Positions 50,692 through 63,110 of a stretch of DNA of 64,000 nt are shown here, piece by piece (position 1 is the stretch's first letter; each line of letters opens with the position of its first letter). The position numbers were made by a program, and so were the translations under genes. The notes under the pieces are model-generated. The model was not told the origin of the DNA, made no database searches, and saw only the letters and a program-made list of their open reading frames with translations. Source of the DNA: Fasciola hepatica (Eukaryota > Platyhelminthes > Trematoda > Plagiorchiida > Fasciolidae); contig CANUEZ040000156.1 in the NCBI GenBank assembly GCA_948099385.1, forward strand, positions 5,911,501 to 5,975,500, in the 5' to 3' direction.

Positions 50692-53600
50692 CCGGGCAGT
50701 ACGGTGTGAATCGCGCTAGTGAATAATCACTTTTTGTTCGGAAATTATACGAAAAATTTACGTGTAGCCCTAGCCACACATGTCTTTGCGCATCGGAATC
50801 AAAAAATGCCTTGACAATTATGTTGCTGCCGTAAGCAAAAGTGAGAGTTCAACTTCATCCAGAATATTCGATTTTATTGATGCCATTTGTTTTGCATTTG
50901 CTCTGTTCTGTTTCAAATTGCTTAAGAAAGCTCATCTTCACAAAAGTATTGGACCTAGCGGAGCTCATATAAGATGAATGATATCATTGTGGTTTCTTAA
51001 GTTCTTTGTCTCGTAGGAAGGATTCGGCGGCAAAAAGGCTGAGCGACCTGCTGAAAAATAATTCCTCTATTTAAGCGTAGATCTCTAATTTCAATTACAA
51101 TGTTATTCCTAATCAAAAGTAAGAAACTTCAGGTGTTGATCGATTACAGGGATATGTGGTGGAATGCTAAACACATATACTGAAACAATCGTCAATTTCG
51201 CATGCTATTTATACCAACAACTCGTTGTGTACGGTACACAGAATGTAACAATACTTGAAAGGACAGCTCTCTCACTTCAATTTGCAAACTACTCCAGATG
51301 TATAATATCAAACTGCTTCATAAAATATACAGTATTCAAAACCATGATAGACATATTTTACTTGAAAATGAATGTTTTTCTGACGCACGAATACTGCGGG
51401 AATGTTGTATAAACCATACAACCGAAGACACTTGGTCTTTCGGGAGAATCGGCATTCTCACCTTATCACCTGTATTCAAGAACCATTTCGAGAAAACAAC
51501 TGGTGGTCGAGAGCCGAGGTAAACCGTATGTGATAAAGGTCAAGTCTGGTAACTTCAAGGTGACAGAAGACTATACCCTTTGACCATCTCCGACTGTTGG
51601 TCAGGCATAAGGTAAGCAGGTTTTGTTTAGGCATTTCCATTTTTATGTTCATCGATCAAACTTGTATTATATACACTTACGCTTATGGGGATTTGATATT
51701 TTCGGTTCTTTACCGTGGGAGTGCAAATTGTTCTTCTGACTGAAATATCTCTTTTCTCACATATGTTCTCCTTACATAGAAGTCCACACCATTTGCCAAA
51801 CTTTATGTATTGAGCAACAATAATAGATCTGAAGGGCTTAAATAATGCGAATAACTTTGATTTTATATGGATATGAAATATTATAACTTATTTTGAACCA
51901 AAGAAATGCCTTTTTCCAAATTGAAAGCTATTACGCTTCTGAATTTCGCTTGTGGGGCAGATACGTGGCTGGAGTGAATGTGACAGGTTCGAAGTTGTAT
52001 GCACAAAAGATAGATTTCCAGTGAAGCAAACTCTGAGCCTTCCTAGTAAATCGAACGAGAAGAATGCCACATCACGTGACGGGAAACAAAATGAACATTC
52101 AGGTTTTCTTCCGGTGATTTGGTACGGACGATAAAGACGCAGTTCATTTATTGGTGCACTGCAAGCGGAAGTGCAACATTTTCAAAATTCTAGAACTCTA
52201 CGTGGTTTTACCCTAGAATCCTCGGTACGGTAACTATAGATGAAAAAATATTCTACTATCCATTCAAAAATATTTTGGTTCTTATGTGTTCTTATCCTGT
52301 CAAATGCTGTGGACTGGAAGCTTGTATCAGATGCCTCTCTCTATTTTCCACGTGTGTTGATTCTGTCGAACCGGATTTTGCAGAGAACTTATGTCGAAAG
52401 CATATGCTCTTATTCCGAATGTGTGCATTCTTAATGCACTCTGCAAAATTGTAGGAACGGTTATCGGATGAGGCTGCACAAAATCAGCACTGCAAATCAC
52501 TGCTTCTTACTCAGCTTGCTAACAAGCTCACTTAATGGCTCGAAAAATTGTATTCTTCACCAAGATTCCGGACCGCAAAAATATAGCCTGAAATGAATCA
52601 AAATATTTCCGAACCTACGAAAAAGTTATTCAGAATTCTGAGTAAAATGCTTTTCAATATAACCTTTGTGTGTGACTATGCTTCTCCCACAGCTGATCCG
52701 AAAACGGCAACTAGAATCAATGATGGCTTTCGTTCACTGCAGAATGTAAGGAAAACACTTTGACTAGATTTTATTTCTAGCCCGTGGCTCAGGTATATTA
52801 TATCACAGGAAATGGAAGAGAAATTTGAAAAGCATTTATGTGAGTTCCACAAATTGCACTCGCTGACGGTACATCCTACAGTTGTGATTAGTTGGACTAT
52901 GTGAAGAAATAGTTGTCTTCCAATCTCACAAACTCTCAATTCTTTGATTTCATAGAAACAATCTGATCAAAATAAAGGCAAGAATGAAAACGTTTGTTCA
53001 CGTCAAACCATAAAACAACCACTTAATCTAGGTTTTATCCGGATATCTAATTTGGAGGTGGGAGTATGTGGGCGAGAAACTATTACACGGAAATGGCCAC
53101 GATGTGCTTTTGGACGAAGAGTATTATAGAAAAAAGTACTTATTCAAATACAACCCCTACGTAAAGTTTCCGAAAAGCTTTAATTAATTACACTAATTCA
53201 TTGATAACTTCAGCTGCAATTAAAGTGATGATAAAAAAGCACAGGATTTATCCATTGATGAAACTATGAATTATAAAGCAAATTATATGTATTGGATAAG
53301 AAAGACCTGCGCACATACATTGTGCTTTTACTCGTATGTAAAGTGAGGGTCAACAAATAGTTTGTCGGATATCACATTGAATCCAGATGTCACGCCTTCT
53401 AATCCTTCATTTTTTTCGAAGCCGCCGTCTGACACACAACTTTTTACAGTAATAATAATATCAAGTTCAATGCAAGCAGTACGCAAGCCGTCAAGAACAT
53501 CGCGGACTTTTGATGATACTCTTTCGTTGATTTACGAATCGATGTGTGTCTCTCATTCGGAAGGAGTTGTAGAACACAGTGAAACCAACCACCTGAGAAG

Positions 53601-56600
53601 AGAAGACAAAAGTGTATAAATGTGTTTTAATTTGCCATCAGGATCACCAAAATAACACGCGAAAGACAAGGAAGTTTTGAATAACATGCTGCTGAAGTGC
53701 ATAATTAGTTCTTTCCACTAGTTTCTATCTGAATCCCCATCCCTTTGTTCGGTTTATCGCAGTTTTGAATTAATTTCCGCAAAAATGATCCGTGCTCTTG
53801 AGCAGATTATCTGAGGAAATTAAAAACCGGAAATTCGAACTAAGATGTCTAGGAAAGAATTCGTTTTCTTCTACTGAATTCTTCCTTGAGCATCTTCAGA
53901 AATCAACAGGTGCAGTCAAGCAAAGATTAGTCAAGAACACTCAGGTGAACTGCTGAGTGATTTGCTTCATGTCACTGTACTACTATTAGCAAACCTAGAC
54001 GAAAAAGTCTTTTCTCCATTTTCGTTTATTTCTTCCTCTTTTAGAAACAAGAATACTTGGATACATCATTGTTAACTTGAACATGAGGATACTATCACCA
54101 ATAAAGTATATTTGATGCCGTTTTACGGAATGAATTCTCTACAACATTGAGGAAAGCAGGTAATGAGTTCATTTAAAAACAAATGGCGTTTGCTGCTCCC
54201 CGATATAATAAACAGATGACAGTATGGGGGACAAATAATTTGTTATCGACCCATCATATTGAAGAACAGGGAGAGTAACAGACTCGCTAACCAGAAGTCT
54301 GAAATGTCTCAAGTTCGCTGATATGTTACAAAAATCGTTCGAAATTATTTGTAAATGGGGGCAATATTACAGCGAACTTTAAACATATAAGTAAGAAGCT
54401 TGATTGTTTACTAGTCCCAACAGTCGTAGGCAAAAAAATAACTTGCAAGCAAACTTCCACACGTCTCCTGAGAAGGCAAATTTTACCGGGTCCCTAACAG
54501 GTTTTTTTTAGAGAAATCTTGTTGCTGACCTGATTGTTAATTTCGAAATTTTTGGTCTGACTGGGGAGTGTAGATACTTTGTTCAACTAAATGCCACACG
54601 TTCATTTTTTGTGAAGTGTTTAGTTCGGAAAGTTTCGGAAGTCTTATTAATTGAAAAACCTGTGCTCGGCTCATGTCCGCGCATCATACGCGAATAGTTC
54701 AGTATATGAAACAAAGCATGACTGACCGCACCAACTAGTTTACATATTTTTCTCCAAAAGCTTTGTCTTTCTGTTCTGATAAACTGATGTCGATTGATAA
54801 AAAATACATGTTTGTCGTAACCTGATATTTAAAACATCCATATAATGCAATGCTTTTTGTTTCCTAGTCCATGCACAAATAAGCAGGTAAACAATATCGG
54901 TATAGTGATAACCCCGTTCTTCTCAAGACAACTCTAGCGCAAAGGAGTTTGTGCTGCTGCATTTTACATTAGCAAAACACAAAAGGACATGACACTCTTT
55001 GAGGGATAATACAATCAAATATTTAGACTACCTGTTGAAGAATTTAGTAATATGAATGATGGTCGTGCCTGAGAACAAAGGTAGTATAATTACACGAAGG
55101 CCGACGGTGTCATGTGCCAATTTGTACCTAATTGCTTTCAGCACCGTACTCTTTATGGTAAAAGCTATAGAACTCAGTTTCTTCCTCATTTATGCCAGAT
55201 TGTGCTTAATTCGATCAAGTTCGTTTACGGTTCCGAATAAAATGTCTGTGCTCAACGTGTGGTTAGAAGCTTCATTTTCAAAATCGTATTCAAAACGGTT
55301 GAGGACAGAACAGCACATCACCCAGGGATTGTTAGAAACTTAGTAGAGAACTTCGATCTTTCTCAATCGAGAAAGTTAAACATTACGGCTCAGCCTGCCT
55401 CATATATGTCAGCACTTTCTGTCAACTTACTTCTGATAACCTAGTCTAACGTACTTGCTTCTTCGATCCTGTAGAATGTACTCATACATTTGTGTTGTTG
55501 TATAGTGCCATGAAATTACTTTGCCCACTCTGATAATTTCAGACAGCATCAGTATGTTTGACTAATTCGTCTTTCGTACTGAACCTCTACAGAAGAAGAG
55601 AAATACTCACTAGGGAAATGAAAAATTCATCCGGATGAACCGGCCATCAAAACCACTGGAAATGTTCTATCCAAATTTATGATTGTTTCCATTGTGGTAA
55701 AAGATAGTCGAGTCCGAACAGAGCCAAATCTAGTAGTCCTTTTGCCGGGCAAATGATATGCTGGTTACAATCTCCAAAGCCGCGCCCCGTCGTGTGTAGT
55801 TCCAAACAGCATGCGAACTAAGAATCCAGAGTCACTCTGACAGTTCTTATATTTCCGTTTGCACATATGTTGACCATAAAATCACATGAAATAGCAGGCA
55901 CTCGACGACACTCATGACCAAAAAATCACAATCCAAGATGTGATCGATAATGCAAAGTTGATTTACAAACAACTAGCATCATCATATAATTATGGTCGAT
56001 TCATCTTCAGACTTGATTGCGCCTTATCCTCATCGATTAAGGCATACATTCGATCGAACTATGTCCTCTGACATCGTTCAACACAGTTATGTTCAGTGTG
56101 ATTGGAGTTCAAATGCTGTTTCCGTAAGTTTCTGTTTGCTCTCATTGCCCATAAAAATGCTGTTTCAGTGTACTGATTGACTGACGCTTTTCAGAGTAAT
56201 TTTGGGTGTTTCCCGATTTTATTCCGCTCAATTCTCTTGCTACAACAACGTCGGATACGAAATCCGGCACCGGCTTTCGTGAAGTACCTCCTTCAAGCAC
56301 GTCGCTGAGTTCACCTGACCCGGTCATCCTGAAGGCGCTTAAAAAACAGGCATACTAAGGAGGTGGTTCCCAACAAACATATGGTTATCGACTCCAGATG
56401 TGCTATTTATAGCCGAAATGGTCGTTTTGGACTATTTATCTGGATTAAGTCACATAATTACACAAAATGTTTTATTTACCTTTGGCAGGTCTCCTGTTCT
56501 TTTACCGTTACATGCCGTGTCGTATATAAACCAGTATGTTTTGCACTTGCGATCGACGCGGCAAACGACATTGTTGCACTTCGAAATGAATGTCTGTTTT

Positions 56601-56727
56601 TTGGTTTTGTAACTGTCAAAGACAAAAAGCACAAAACGTGGATGTCCGTATCAACAATGTGTTTCTATGACATCTATCCGACTGTGATTCCAGTTAGGTA
56701 AAATTTATCAGATGTTTCTGGTAAATT
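50692..56727. other. Non-coding stretch of 6 kb, no gene recognised
   Basis: Frames up to 112 codons (56363-56701 plus, ending at a donor-like AGGTAAAA) without recognisable domains. The frame at 53362-53619 is hydrophilic and protein-like in composition but unassigned. No repeat family identified. Confidence 0.5.
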
Positions 56728-56735
56728 TATCATTT

Positions 56736-57190
56736 CATTCCTATTATTACATTGGTCTGAAAAACAAGTGCGGTCTTTACGGCATCAGGTTTTCTCTGAA
56801 CGAAGCAGATAATGACTCGAGGACCTCTCGGGGAACAGTTTCATCCAGACTCGCCTTGGCACACTTTGAAGGATTTCGCTCGATCTGACGGTAGATATGA
56901 TCTATGCTTCAAAAATTTCGGCTGATGACGAAACCAAAGACGGATTTTAATACAACTTGCAGGAGTTTATCCACCGGGTTTCGAGATGCGTCGTACATTT
57001 TGTCTCAGAAGATCGTAACCCTCAAACAAGGACTGCAAACGAATCGACCTTTCATGTCCTCAGAAAATTCGGACACGGTCAGTGCTGTTACAACGGTTGC
57101 CAACTGATTGGCTTAACAGTACTCAACAGAAAGTCGATTCCAAAATTCCAACAAGCACATAATCACATAATACTTCAATGATGGTCACAC
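56736..57190 (+). pseudogene. AP-like endonuclease remnant of RTE-type element
   Basis: Remnant of the endonuclease that nicks target DNA. In frame, 56754-56890 reads LYGIRFSL...SSRLALAHFEGF, matching the (H/Y)GxGxxLS...(S/D)RL...RF block. A frame change follows; 56924-57190 then reads DETKDGF, a stop, YNLQEFIHRVSR (the segment after the usual YAPT), and then KFGHGQCCYNGCQLIGL, which corresponds to the G.G...NG..L..F block. The GDxN active-site residues are replaced (SEDRN) and in-frame stops are present, so the product would be non-functional. Confidence 0.6.
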
Positions 57191-57429
57191 TGCTCACCAA
57201 CTCCATCAAATTCTGATGAAATCTCGTTAGGCCTCATCTGCAGAGGATTGTTGTGAGTATCGAGGTGCAAAAACGGGTAATGCAAGCGGCACTAACCTGG
57301 TCCTCTTAAGGGTGTGCTTCGAAGTTCGTTTGTCAACACGTGGCATGGTCTACGCACCCTGCCGGATTACCGCTGCTGCCCTAGAAAACACAGAGAAGTG
57401 TGAAGCGCTACCGCGAGCAACCACAACTC

Positions 57430-57780
57430 GACTGATCGCCAAACCAAGGCACAAGAGTAGGAAGTTTCAGTGGAACGGCAGTGGACTCAAATAAATACAA
57501 CAACCAGTAAAATTGTATGAACGGTACTTGGGAGAACAAAAAGGTAGGCAAGAGACTGAATCTCCGAGACCACAGTGCATTTATCCACCCAAGCACATGA
57601 AGGCCGGCTCACAGGTAGTGACGAACACCGCAGACTGCAACAAGAGGCCACACCCTCCGCCAAGGCTGATCGCAAAAGATAAGGAATAGGAATACTTGAA
57701 AGAATGAAGACAGCGTCAGGAGCTGGTGACTTTTGGTAAACTGTTCCCGTTCATTGGCAACGTCACGAATAGGTAAGGAA
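57430..57780 (+). pseudogene. Endonuclease-RT linker remnant of RTE-type element
   Basis: KPRHKSRKFQW (near 57440-57475) resembles the basic segment that ends the endonuclease. From 57566 the frame reads through RRLQQEATPSAKADRKR to ERMKTASGAGDFW, matching the usual linker pattern of R-LRR, SAKADR and EKA-x-G(D/N)-RKLF. Stops interrupt it. Confidence 0.45.
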
Positions 57781-57938
57781 AATGAAATTCGCTTCTTCGT
57801 AAGATTAAAATATCTAGTACTTGAATGATTAAAAAAAATAGACCGATGTTTCGGATAGTGTGGTCAGCTGCTCAACCGTCGTAAAAACCATCCAACGTAC
57901 CAACCAACGTCAGATCCTCCAGTCCAGTACGAAAGTAC

Positions 57939-58760
57939 TTGCGACCAGCCCAGTACTACATACATCACATAATAATTAACAACCTGAAAACCGAAAGGCA
58001 GCCTGGGGAAAACACAAGTCCTCCAGAAGTACTTAAATTTTGTTTATCCTCACTGGTTGACCGGTTGTGCACACGTTTTGGCCCCATTTTACGAGAAGAG
58101 GCGTTCCTAGCTAACTGCGGCATTTCCATTCTGCTACTCACTCCGAAGAACGGTGATAAACTGGCATGTGGGAACTGCCGAGGTGGCGGTTTGACGGATA
58201 TCGCAGCAAGGATTCTTGGTGCTTTGTTCCTAAACGGTTTCTTCGATGCACGAGACTGGAGCACTAGACCGAACTAAGAGGGTTTTTGCCGTGACAGATG
58301 CTGTTTCGAAGAAAGCATGGCACTGCACTGAATACCGGAGCAAAGCTTTAGGTTCCAGTAGCCAATGGTAGCTTGCTTCTTCGACTTCCGGGGCGCGTTC
58401 GATTTGGCTGAAGGCGAGTTCTTTTGCACCATGATTTATTCCGATAGGACGCCCGTTATGTCCTTCCAGCTTGTAAATGGGTATAACTCGACAACTGGTG
58501 CAAAGAATTCTGTGAGCTCGCACTCACTACCGGAGTTAAACAGGGATGTCCCATCTGACCGGTGCTGTTTAACTACGCCATCGACTGGGCAATGAGTCAT
58601 GCATTGCACTACTACCTTGGCGTTCAGCTTAGCCAGGAAAAATACATCCTGGACCTGAAGTTAACGAATCATACTGTCATTCTGAAAGACTCACCCGCTA
58701 CACTCCAACCAATCCTCAACTGAATCACTTATCTAGTGAAGTCCGTTGTGCAGAAGTGAG
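57939..58760 (+). pseudogene. Reverse transcriptase remnant of RTE-type element
   Basis: The frame from 57939 holds LLLTPKNGDKLACGNCRG (residues 65-82), the KKGD...C.N.RG block, then LTDIAARIL and RDWSTRPN. After a stop the same frame continues with EGFCRDRCC, and FFDFRGAFD (58380-58400), motif A with its catalytic Asp. A frameshift follows; from 58526 the new frame reads TTGVKQGCP, a stop, PVLFNYAIDW (motif B block) and GVQLSQEKYILDLKLTNHTVIL. At the motif C position YADD is replaced by LTNH, so the catalytic aspartate pair is gone. Several stops and one frameshift confirm a pseudogene. Confidence 0.75.
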
Positions 58761-58809
58761 TTCAACCAAAACAAAGTTATCACAACCCATCTAGGCCCAA
58801 CAATCCAAT

Positions 58810-59380
58810 CAAATACGTCTCTTCATTCAAATACCTAGGTTCAACTCTACTTCCTAAAGTCTAGATAAATGTGAGGCGGTGTTACTGATCGACAGTGCCA
58901 GAAGGGCCTTTCTTTAGCTAAGATGAAAGCTGTGGACTCTCAGCAGATTTGGCCGAAAGACCACAGTTTGTGTTCACTGTGCGGCTATCCAACCCATGCT
59001 CATCTAAGGCTGCAAATAGTGGCCACTACTAACTGAGGATACCAGAGGGCTGGAAATTTTCGGCCACTGGTGGATGCAACGAGTCCTCAAAATCAACTGG
59101 CACGACAGAATGTCCAACAAGGTGACAAGGAGATGTTCTAATGTAGATGCCTAGTCCGGCTCCCTTCAACATCAGCCACTACAGTGTTTCGACCACACCT
59201 TACGGTGACCCGAGTCAGAGATAACCAAATAAACTCTGTGCCCTGTTCCTTGCCTTAGTTGGCATTATCGCCTTTGTGAGAAGCTAAGAACTTGGACCGG
59301 TACGATAGAAAAAGAATTAGGGCCTTTAGGTCCTTGGTCGGTCTATGGAGTTCGGCGATGGAAAAGGGACTGAATCACGA
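58810..59380 (+). pseudogene. C-terminal region remnant of RTE-type element
   Basis: VSSFKYLGSTLLP (58817-58855) is the F.YLGS block downstream of the palm. In another frame, from 58981, come AAIQPMLI, a stop, GCK, then RGLEIFGHWWMQRVLKINWHDRMSN, matching the VLLYGCE...L..FD..CLRRI....W.DRVSN block. From 59290 the same frame reads TWTGTIEKELGPLGPW and VYGVRRWKRD, the typical end of the protein. Confidence 0.7.
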
Positions 59381-59410
59381 TCTTCACCGGGTCATCTCCG
59401 ACCACTGCGA

Positions 59411-62078
59411 GTGATCTGCAATGGTGGAAGATATCCGTGGAGAAGATCTATCCTCTCAGAGAAGATAGTCACGTAGGAGTAAAAAGTAAGCATCAGTCTC
59501 AATACCACCTGATTACCGACGGACCTCACGACTACCATGGTGCTATTGATCGTGATCTACCGAGGAATTATATTTTGTATTTTCTTTCCAGTAGTCGGAG
59601 TAGTACTGGAGTGAAACATTGCCTTACAATGAATTTACTGAAACTTACAAAGCGTCGTTTAGTTTGGAAGCTAGTTTTATTCTTTCTCAAAAACATCCAG
59701 ACACACCATAAAGCGACTGGTTCGGAAAGCTTGTGGGCACGTGAGAAAATATCGTACTGGTTTGGGAGCCAACTAAAGACATCCCACCCTTTTCAGACTG
59801 CCGATTACTGTAACAGTTTCTCAAAACTTTCAACCTAATTTTGGAGTCTTAAGGAAGTGTGGAATTTGTTGAGAAATAAATCAGAAACGTCAGAGCATTC
59901 CTCCTTCAAGAAAATGGATTGTAAAAATATTTGATTACGGTATCATTTATGATAATGTGCCTATGCTTATCAGGATCGGTCGGCCTGCGAATACACTACA
60001 CCATGAAGGTGAGTTATGTTAGCCGTCTCAATCCATGGATTTTTTCTATTTGCAATGATATTCATTATGATGCATTTTCACATATTTCCTTCAAACATTC
60101 TGTGCTAGTCAGAACATGTACTGCACCTAACACTCACCATCGCTCTGTCAACTGGTTCATTTACATTCCTTCTATTTACCTTACTGCATCACATGATCAC
60201 TCCGTATACATAAAACTGCTCGATTTTGATAAGATGATCCTATTTTTCGTCCTAATCTTTCATTTTAAAGTTCGTGCACTTCATGACCCTTCAAAATGTC
60301 TTTTTTGACCGAGCATCACACCCTCTTTCACTCGTTTACCAAATAATTTTACGAACCTAGAGTTATTCCTTCCTGTTAAATATTTGTACGAATCAAATCT
60401 GCACCTAAAAATGGGACGCGAACATCTAAATACCTGCTCTACTGAAAGTACTTAGGAATGTATTTCTCTACCTCATAGTTCTCCAAGTACACTCTTCCGA
60501 CTTGCCACATTTTACCTACACTGGTAACACCATGGATTCTATTGTTAATCAAGATGACTGTGCTGTAAGGCTATTTCGATTGAATACGATCTTCATCTTA
60601 GTACTCGCCAGGGTAATCTGCCTGTGTATTTAGCTGACTGCCTTCTCAGAATCACCGTTCGCGACAATCGTTTCTAGCTCGCGGTTTACATCTTGTGATA
60701 AAAATGGTACTACTCCTGACTTCAAGTTATTTTTAGGGTGTTTCAGGGTGCTATTATACTGCCACATCTCTCTTTCATTTTTGTCAGTTTGCCCTCGTTT
60801 CAGGTGAGTTTGTTGACTGCAACTATACCGATGACATTGCATTTAAATATTTTGGTAACCTAATCACAGTTTGAGATCTAACCAAAACGAAGGAATCTCG
60901 CTTCTTTTTGTCTCTCCTTTTGAAAACTTTTGTACTTTATTTCGCCATTCGATTTGCAAGTGGGATCAAAATACCTACCATTTTTCAACGAATATTCATA
61001 TTTTTCCTCTGACAAACACTATCTCTTCAATGCTGTTATCATGAATCACTCAAATTTTACTCCAACTAAACATTGCTCAACTAATAATGTTGAAACCTTG
61101 CTCATTCAAGTCGGTAAGCTTACACTTTTTCGGTCCCACTAAGAAATTTCATTGTTTGCAATCTTGAATTCTCCTTCATCAGTTTTACTGTTTCTCCTTA
61201 TATTTTCCTATTTGAAGAGTGAAATGTGTTGGCCAAATCATCAGGTATCTTTAGATGTGTTTGCAATTGAGCTATATTCTTACAGATAGTATAAATGACT
61301 TCATAGTTACGAAGCGCTTTAAAGTTTTCAACAAATTCCCTCATGATTCATCATCTAAAATTAACCAATATGTTCACCCCATACCTTATAGGAGTGGCAA
61401 TAAGACTTCAACTCACTCAAACTTTAAATAACGTCCTGTGCGCACATCTAACATCGAAATACTTTCATATATTGACCAATACGTTTTCTTGTAAAATGTG
61501 ACCAATAATTATAAGTCTTATTGTTCAAATCTGACAATGATCTGATTAGATGTACTGCATCGTTTTGGGTCCAATGAGCCCATTTCAGACGTTTGTGGAT
61601 TTGATTGTAGATCGTAACGTGCTAAACATTTACCCTAGGCTAGTTGCGTGTACGCGTTTATTGAGTTAGTTTGACTTGAATAAGAATGTCACACTTGGAG
61701 AAATTCAATCCAACAAAGTCAACCTTGTGAAACGGAACCGTGGTTGTTTCCGTCACCAGAACCAGAAACGCTTATTCAGTTGTCACCTTCACACAATACA
61801 TTTCGTGAATGAGATGGGCTACTTTCCCATTTAGATAGGTAAATCCAGCATGAACAGACCATTTACTAAGCTAAGGTCCCCAAAAATCGGCATGCAAGTT
61901 TAGTCATGGCTATTTATTAGGGTAATGACAAATCCTGTGAGTCTGTATCAAGCAGTTTACAGTTTTATACCAAATGTAATAATTTCATCCCGAAAACCAA
62001 TGGAGATACCTTGTCATATGCTTCGTGTTTCTTTTTACGTAATAGGGGCATTGACTGTATTGGATGCGTGTGGTTCAC
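59411..62078. other. Non-coding, pyrimidine-rich plus strand, no gene recognised
   Basis: From about 59.9 kb the plus strand becomes clearly richer in C and T than the preceding sequence, as is common in introns of a gene on the same strand. A 133-codon frame (59437-59838) and a 125-codon frame (59931-60308) have no recognisable domain. A possible short exon, bounded by a TTATCAG acceptor and a GTGAGT donor at about 59972-60006, is too small to support. Confidence 0.4.
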
Positions 62079-62220
62079 AGCCAAGTCATATTATTTACAT
62101 GGTAAGATGGCAGTCGGCACTATATTTGTCTTTGGATCCGGTTTGTTTGCTCAAGTCTTATCATGGATGAAGGATAGACGAAGACGTTTTGGCCGTCCTT
62201 TAAACCTTCGTGCTGTTTAA
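62079..62220 (+). CDS. Possible 3'-terminal exon of a small membrane protein
   Basis: After an acceptor-like TTCACAG, the frame encodes KSYYLHGKMAVGTIFVFGSG then LFAQVLSWMKD, a basic RRRRFG stretch, and RPLNLRAV before TAA. A single hydrophobic segment (about 18 residues) followed by a cluster of Arg fits a small single-pass membrane protein with its basic end inside. Codon choice is AT-leaning but protein-like. No family is recognised and no upstream exon in matching phase was found. The same frame extends upstream to 62011 if it is not spliced. Confidence 0.25.
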
Positions 62221-62759
62221 TGAAGGAACCACACTGTCTATCGACAGTGAGTAAGCACATTCCCCTCTACCGCGAATCCCGTCAGTTGTCTTATCCCCTC
62301 AACGGCGTCATTAAATAATCAGAAGTGCGAACTAGTTCGAGTAGGTTTGTTGAATTATAAGAATTCTCCCAAAACTACCTTGAAAAGATGATGTAAAATG
62401 TAGCTTTCAGATCAGCAAAAGGAGATAACTAATGCTTTGGAGTTTGTTCAGATACCATTTTACAAACTGGCTTCAATTCATACATCTGAATGGCCATAGG
62501 TTCTCGACAATTCCTACTTACACCGGTGTGTAGCAAAATGATATCTTTTCACGAACTGTGTTGAATCGCCATATGTATTGACTTGCCTCTATCGTTTCGC
62601 CTTTTACTTTCAAAAGCTCACAAGGATTTACGGTAGGTAAGCAATCCCGAAACTGGTAGTATTGTAAAAAGGACAACAAGACGGGGTAGGATATTTGTAT
62701 TCCAACCGCCAAACGAGCCAAGTACATGAAACACATACAATCGTTAATAAAGGCACTTT

Positions 62760-63110
62760 TCCTGACTGCGCGGCACCAGCATTGCTCTTGAGACTGCTTT
62801 AGTGCTTCGGCTGCATTCTGGCCAGTTCCCCATGGCCGAAAGCTTGCTTCTCTCGGGCGTCCTTTCTATTCGACTGGTCCGATTGTTTCAGTTGACTACT
62901 CGATCGGCAGCCCCTACCTGGGCTATCTCACTGATTGCCGGAGATCCCGCTGCTCCCTCTCTGCTAGTCGGTTTGCCTCCTTTTCTTCACTTCGGAAAGC
63001 CTCCGATATATTCGCCACCTGTTCTTTTGTCTGTGTCCCTCGGTTGGTTCGTCCGTTCGACTTGAAGGTCACGTCGTTCTCTTGCACCAGCATTCCCCGT
63101 TACAGTAGGA
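62760..63110. other. GC-rich island, purine-rich on the minus strand
   Basis: This 350 bp block is far richer in G and C than everything around it. CACCAGCATT occurs near both ends (about 62773 and 63085). The plus strand has an 87-codon frame (62802-63065) and the minus strand a 56-codon ATG frame. The abrupt edges suggest an inserted old element or an isolated exon; the family is not recognised. Confidence 0.5.
62923..63093 (-). CDS. Unassigned 56-codon charged open frame
   Basis: Begins at an ATG (63093-63091) two codons after a stop and ends at TAG (62925-62923). The product is strongly charged, with a stretch such as EAFRSEEKEANRLAEREQRD that would form an amphipathic helix or coiled coil. 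It lies wholly within the GC-rich island. It could be a first exon, a mobile-element leader frame, or chance in a stop-poor GC-rich block. No family recognised. Confidence 0.2.
   Translation of the reverse strand: MLVQENDVTFKSNGRTNRGTQTKEQVANISEAFRSEEKEANRLAEREQRDLRQSVR

Larger units (their letters stand above)
56728..59410 (+). mobile_element. Decayed RTE-like non-LTR retrotransposon, EN-RT order preserved
   Basis: About 2.7 kb in which conserved blocks of an RTE-type polyprotein appear in the right order on the plus strand, but in changing frames and with stops: endonuclease (56736-57190), linker (about 57430-57780), reverse transcriptase (57939-58760) and C-terminal region (58810-59380). 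At least four frame changes are required, and the catalytic YADD position is destroyed, so the copy is long dead. The start is probably 5' truncated, since the first endonuclease residues are not visible. The block is richer in G and C than its surroundings, as expected for foreign coding sequence. Family assignment to the RTE clade of trematodes is from motif recognition by eye. Confidence 0.75.

Noticed and set aside
50447..50779. 110-codon minus-strand frame across the tRNA-like unit
   Set aside because: The central peptide is simply a translation of the tRNA-like cloverleaf; such frames are typical artefacts of tRNA-derived sequence.
59972..60006. 35-base micro-exon between TTATCAG and GTGAGT
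   Set aside because: Splice-like sites occur often by chance; the phase does not join to the 62.08 kb candidate exon and no protein family supports it.
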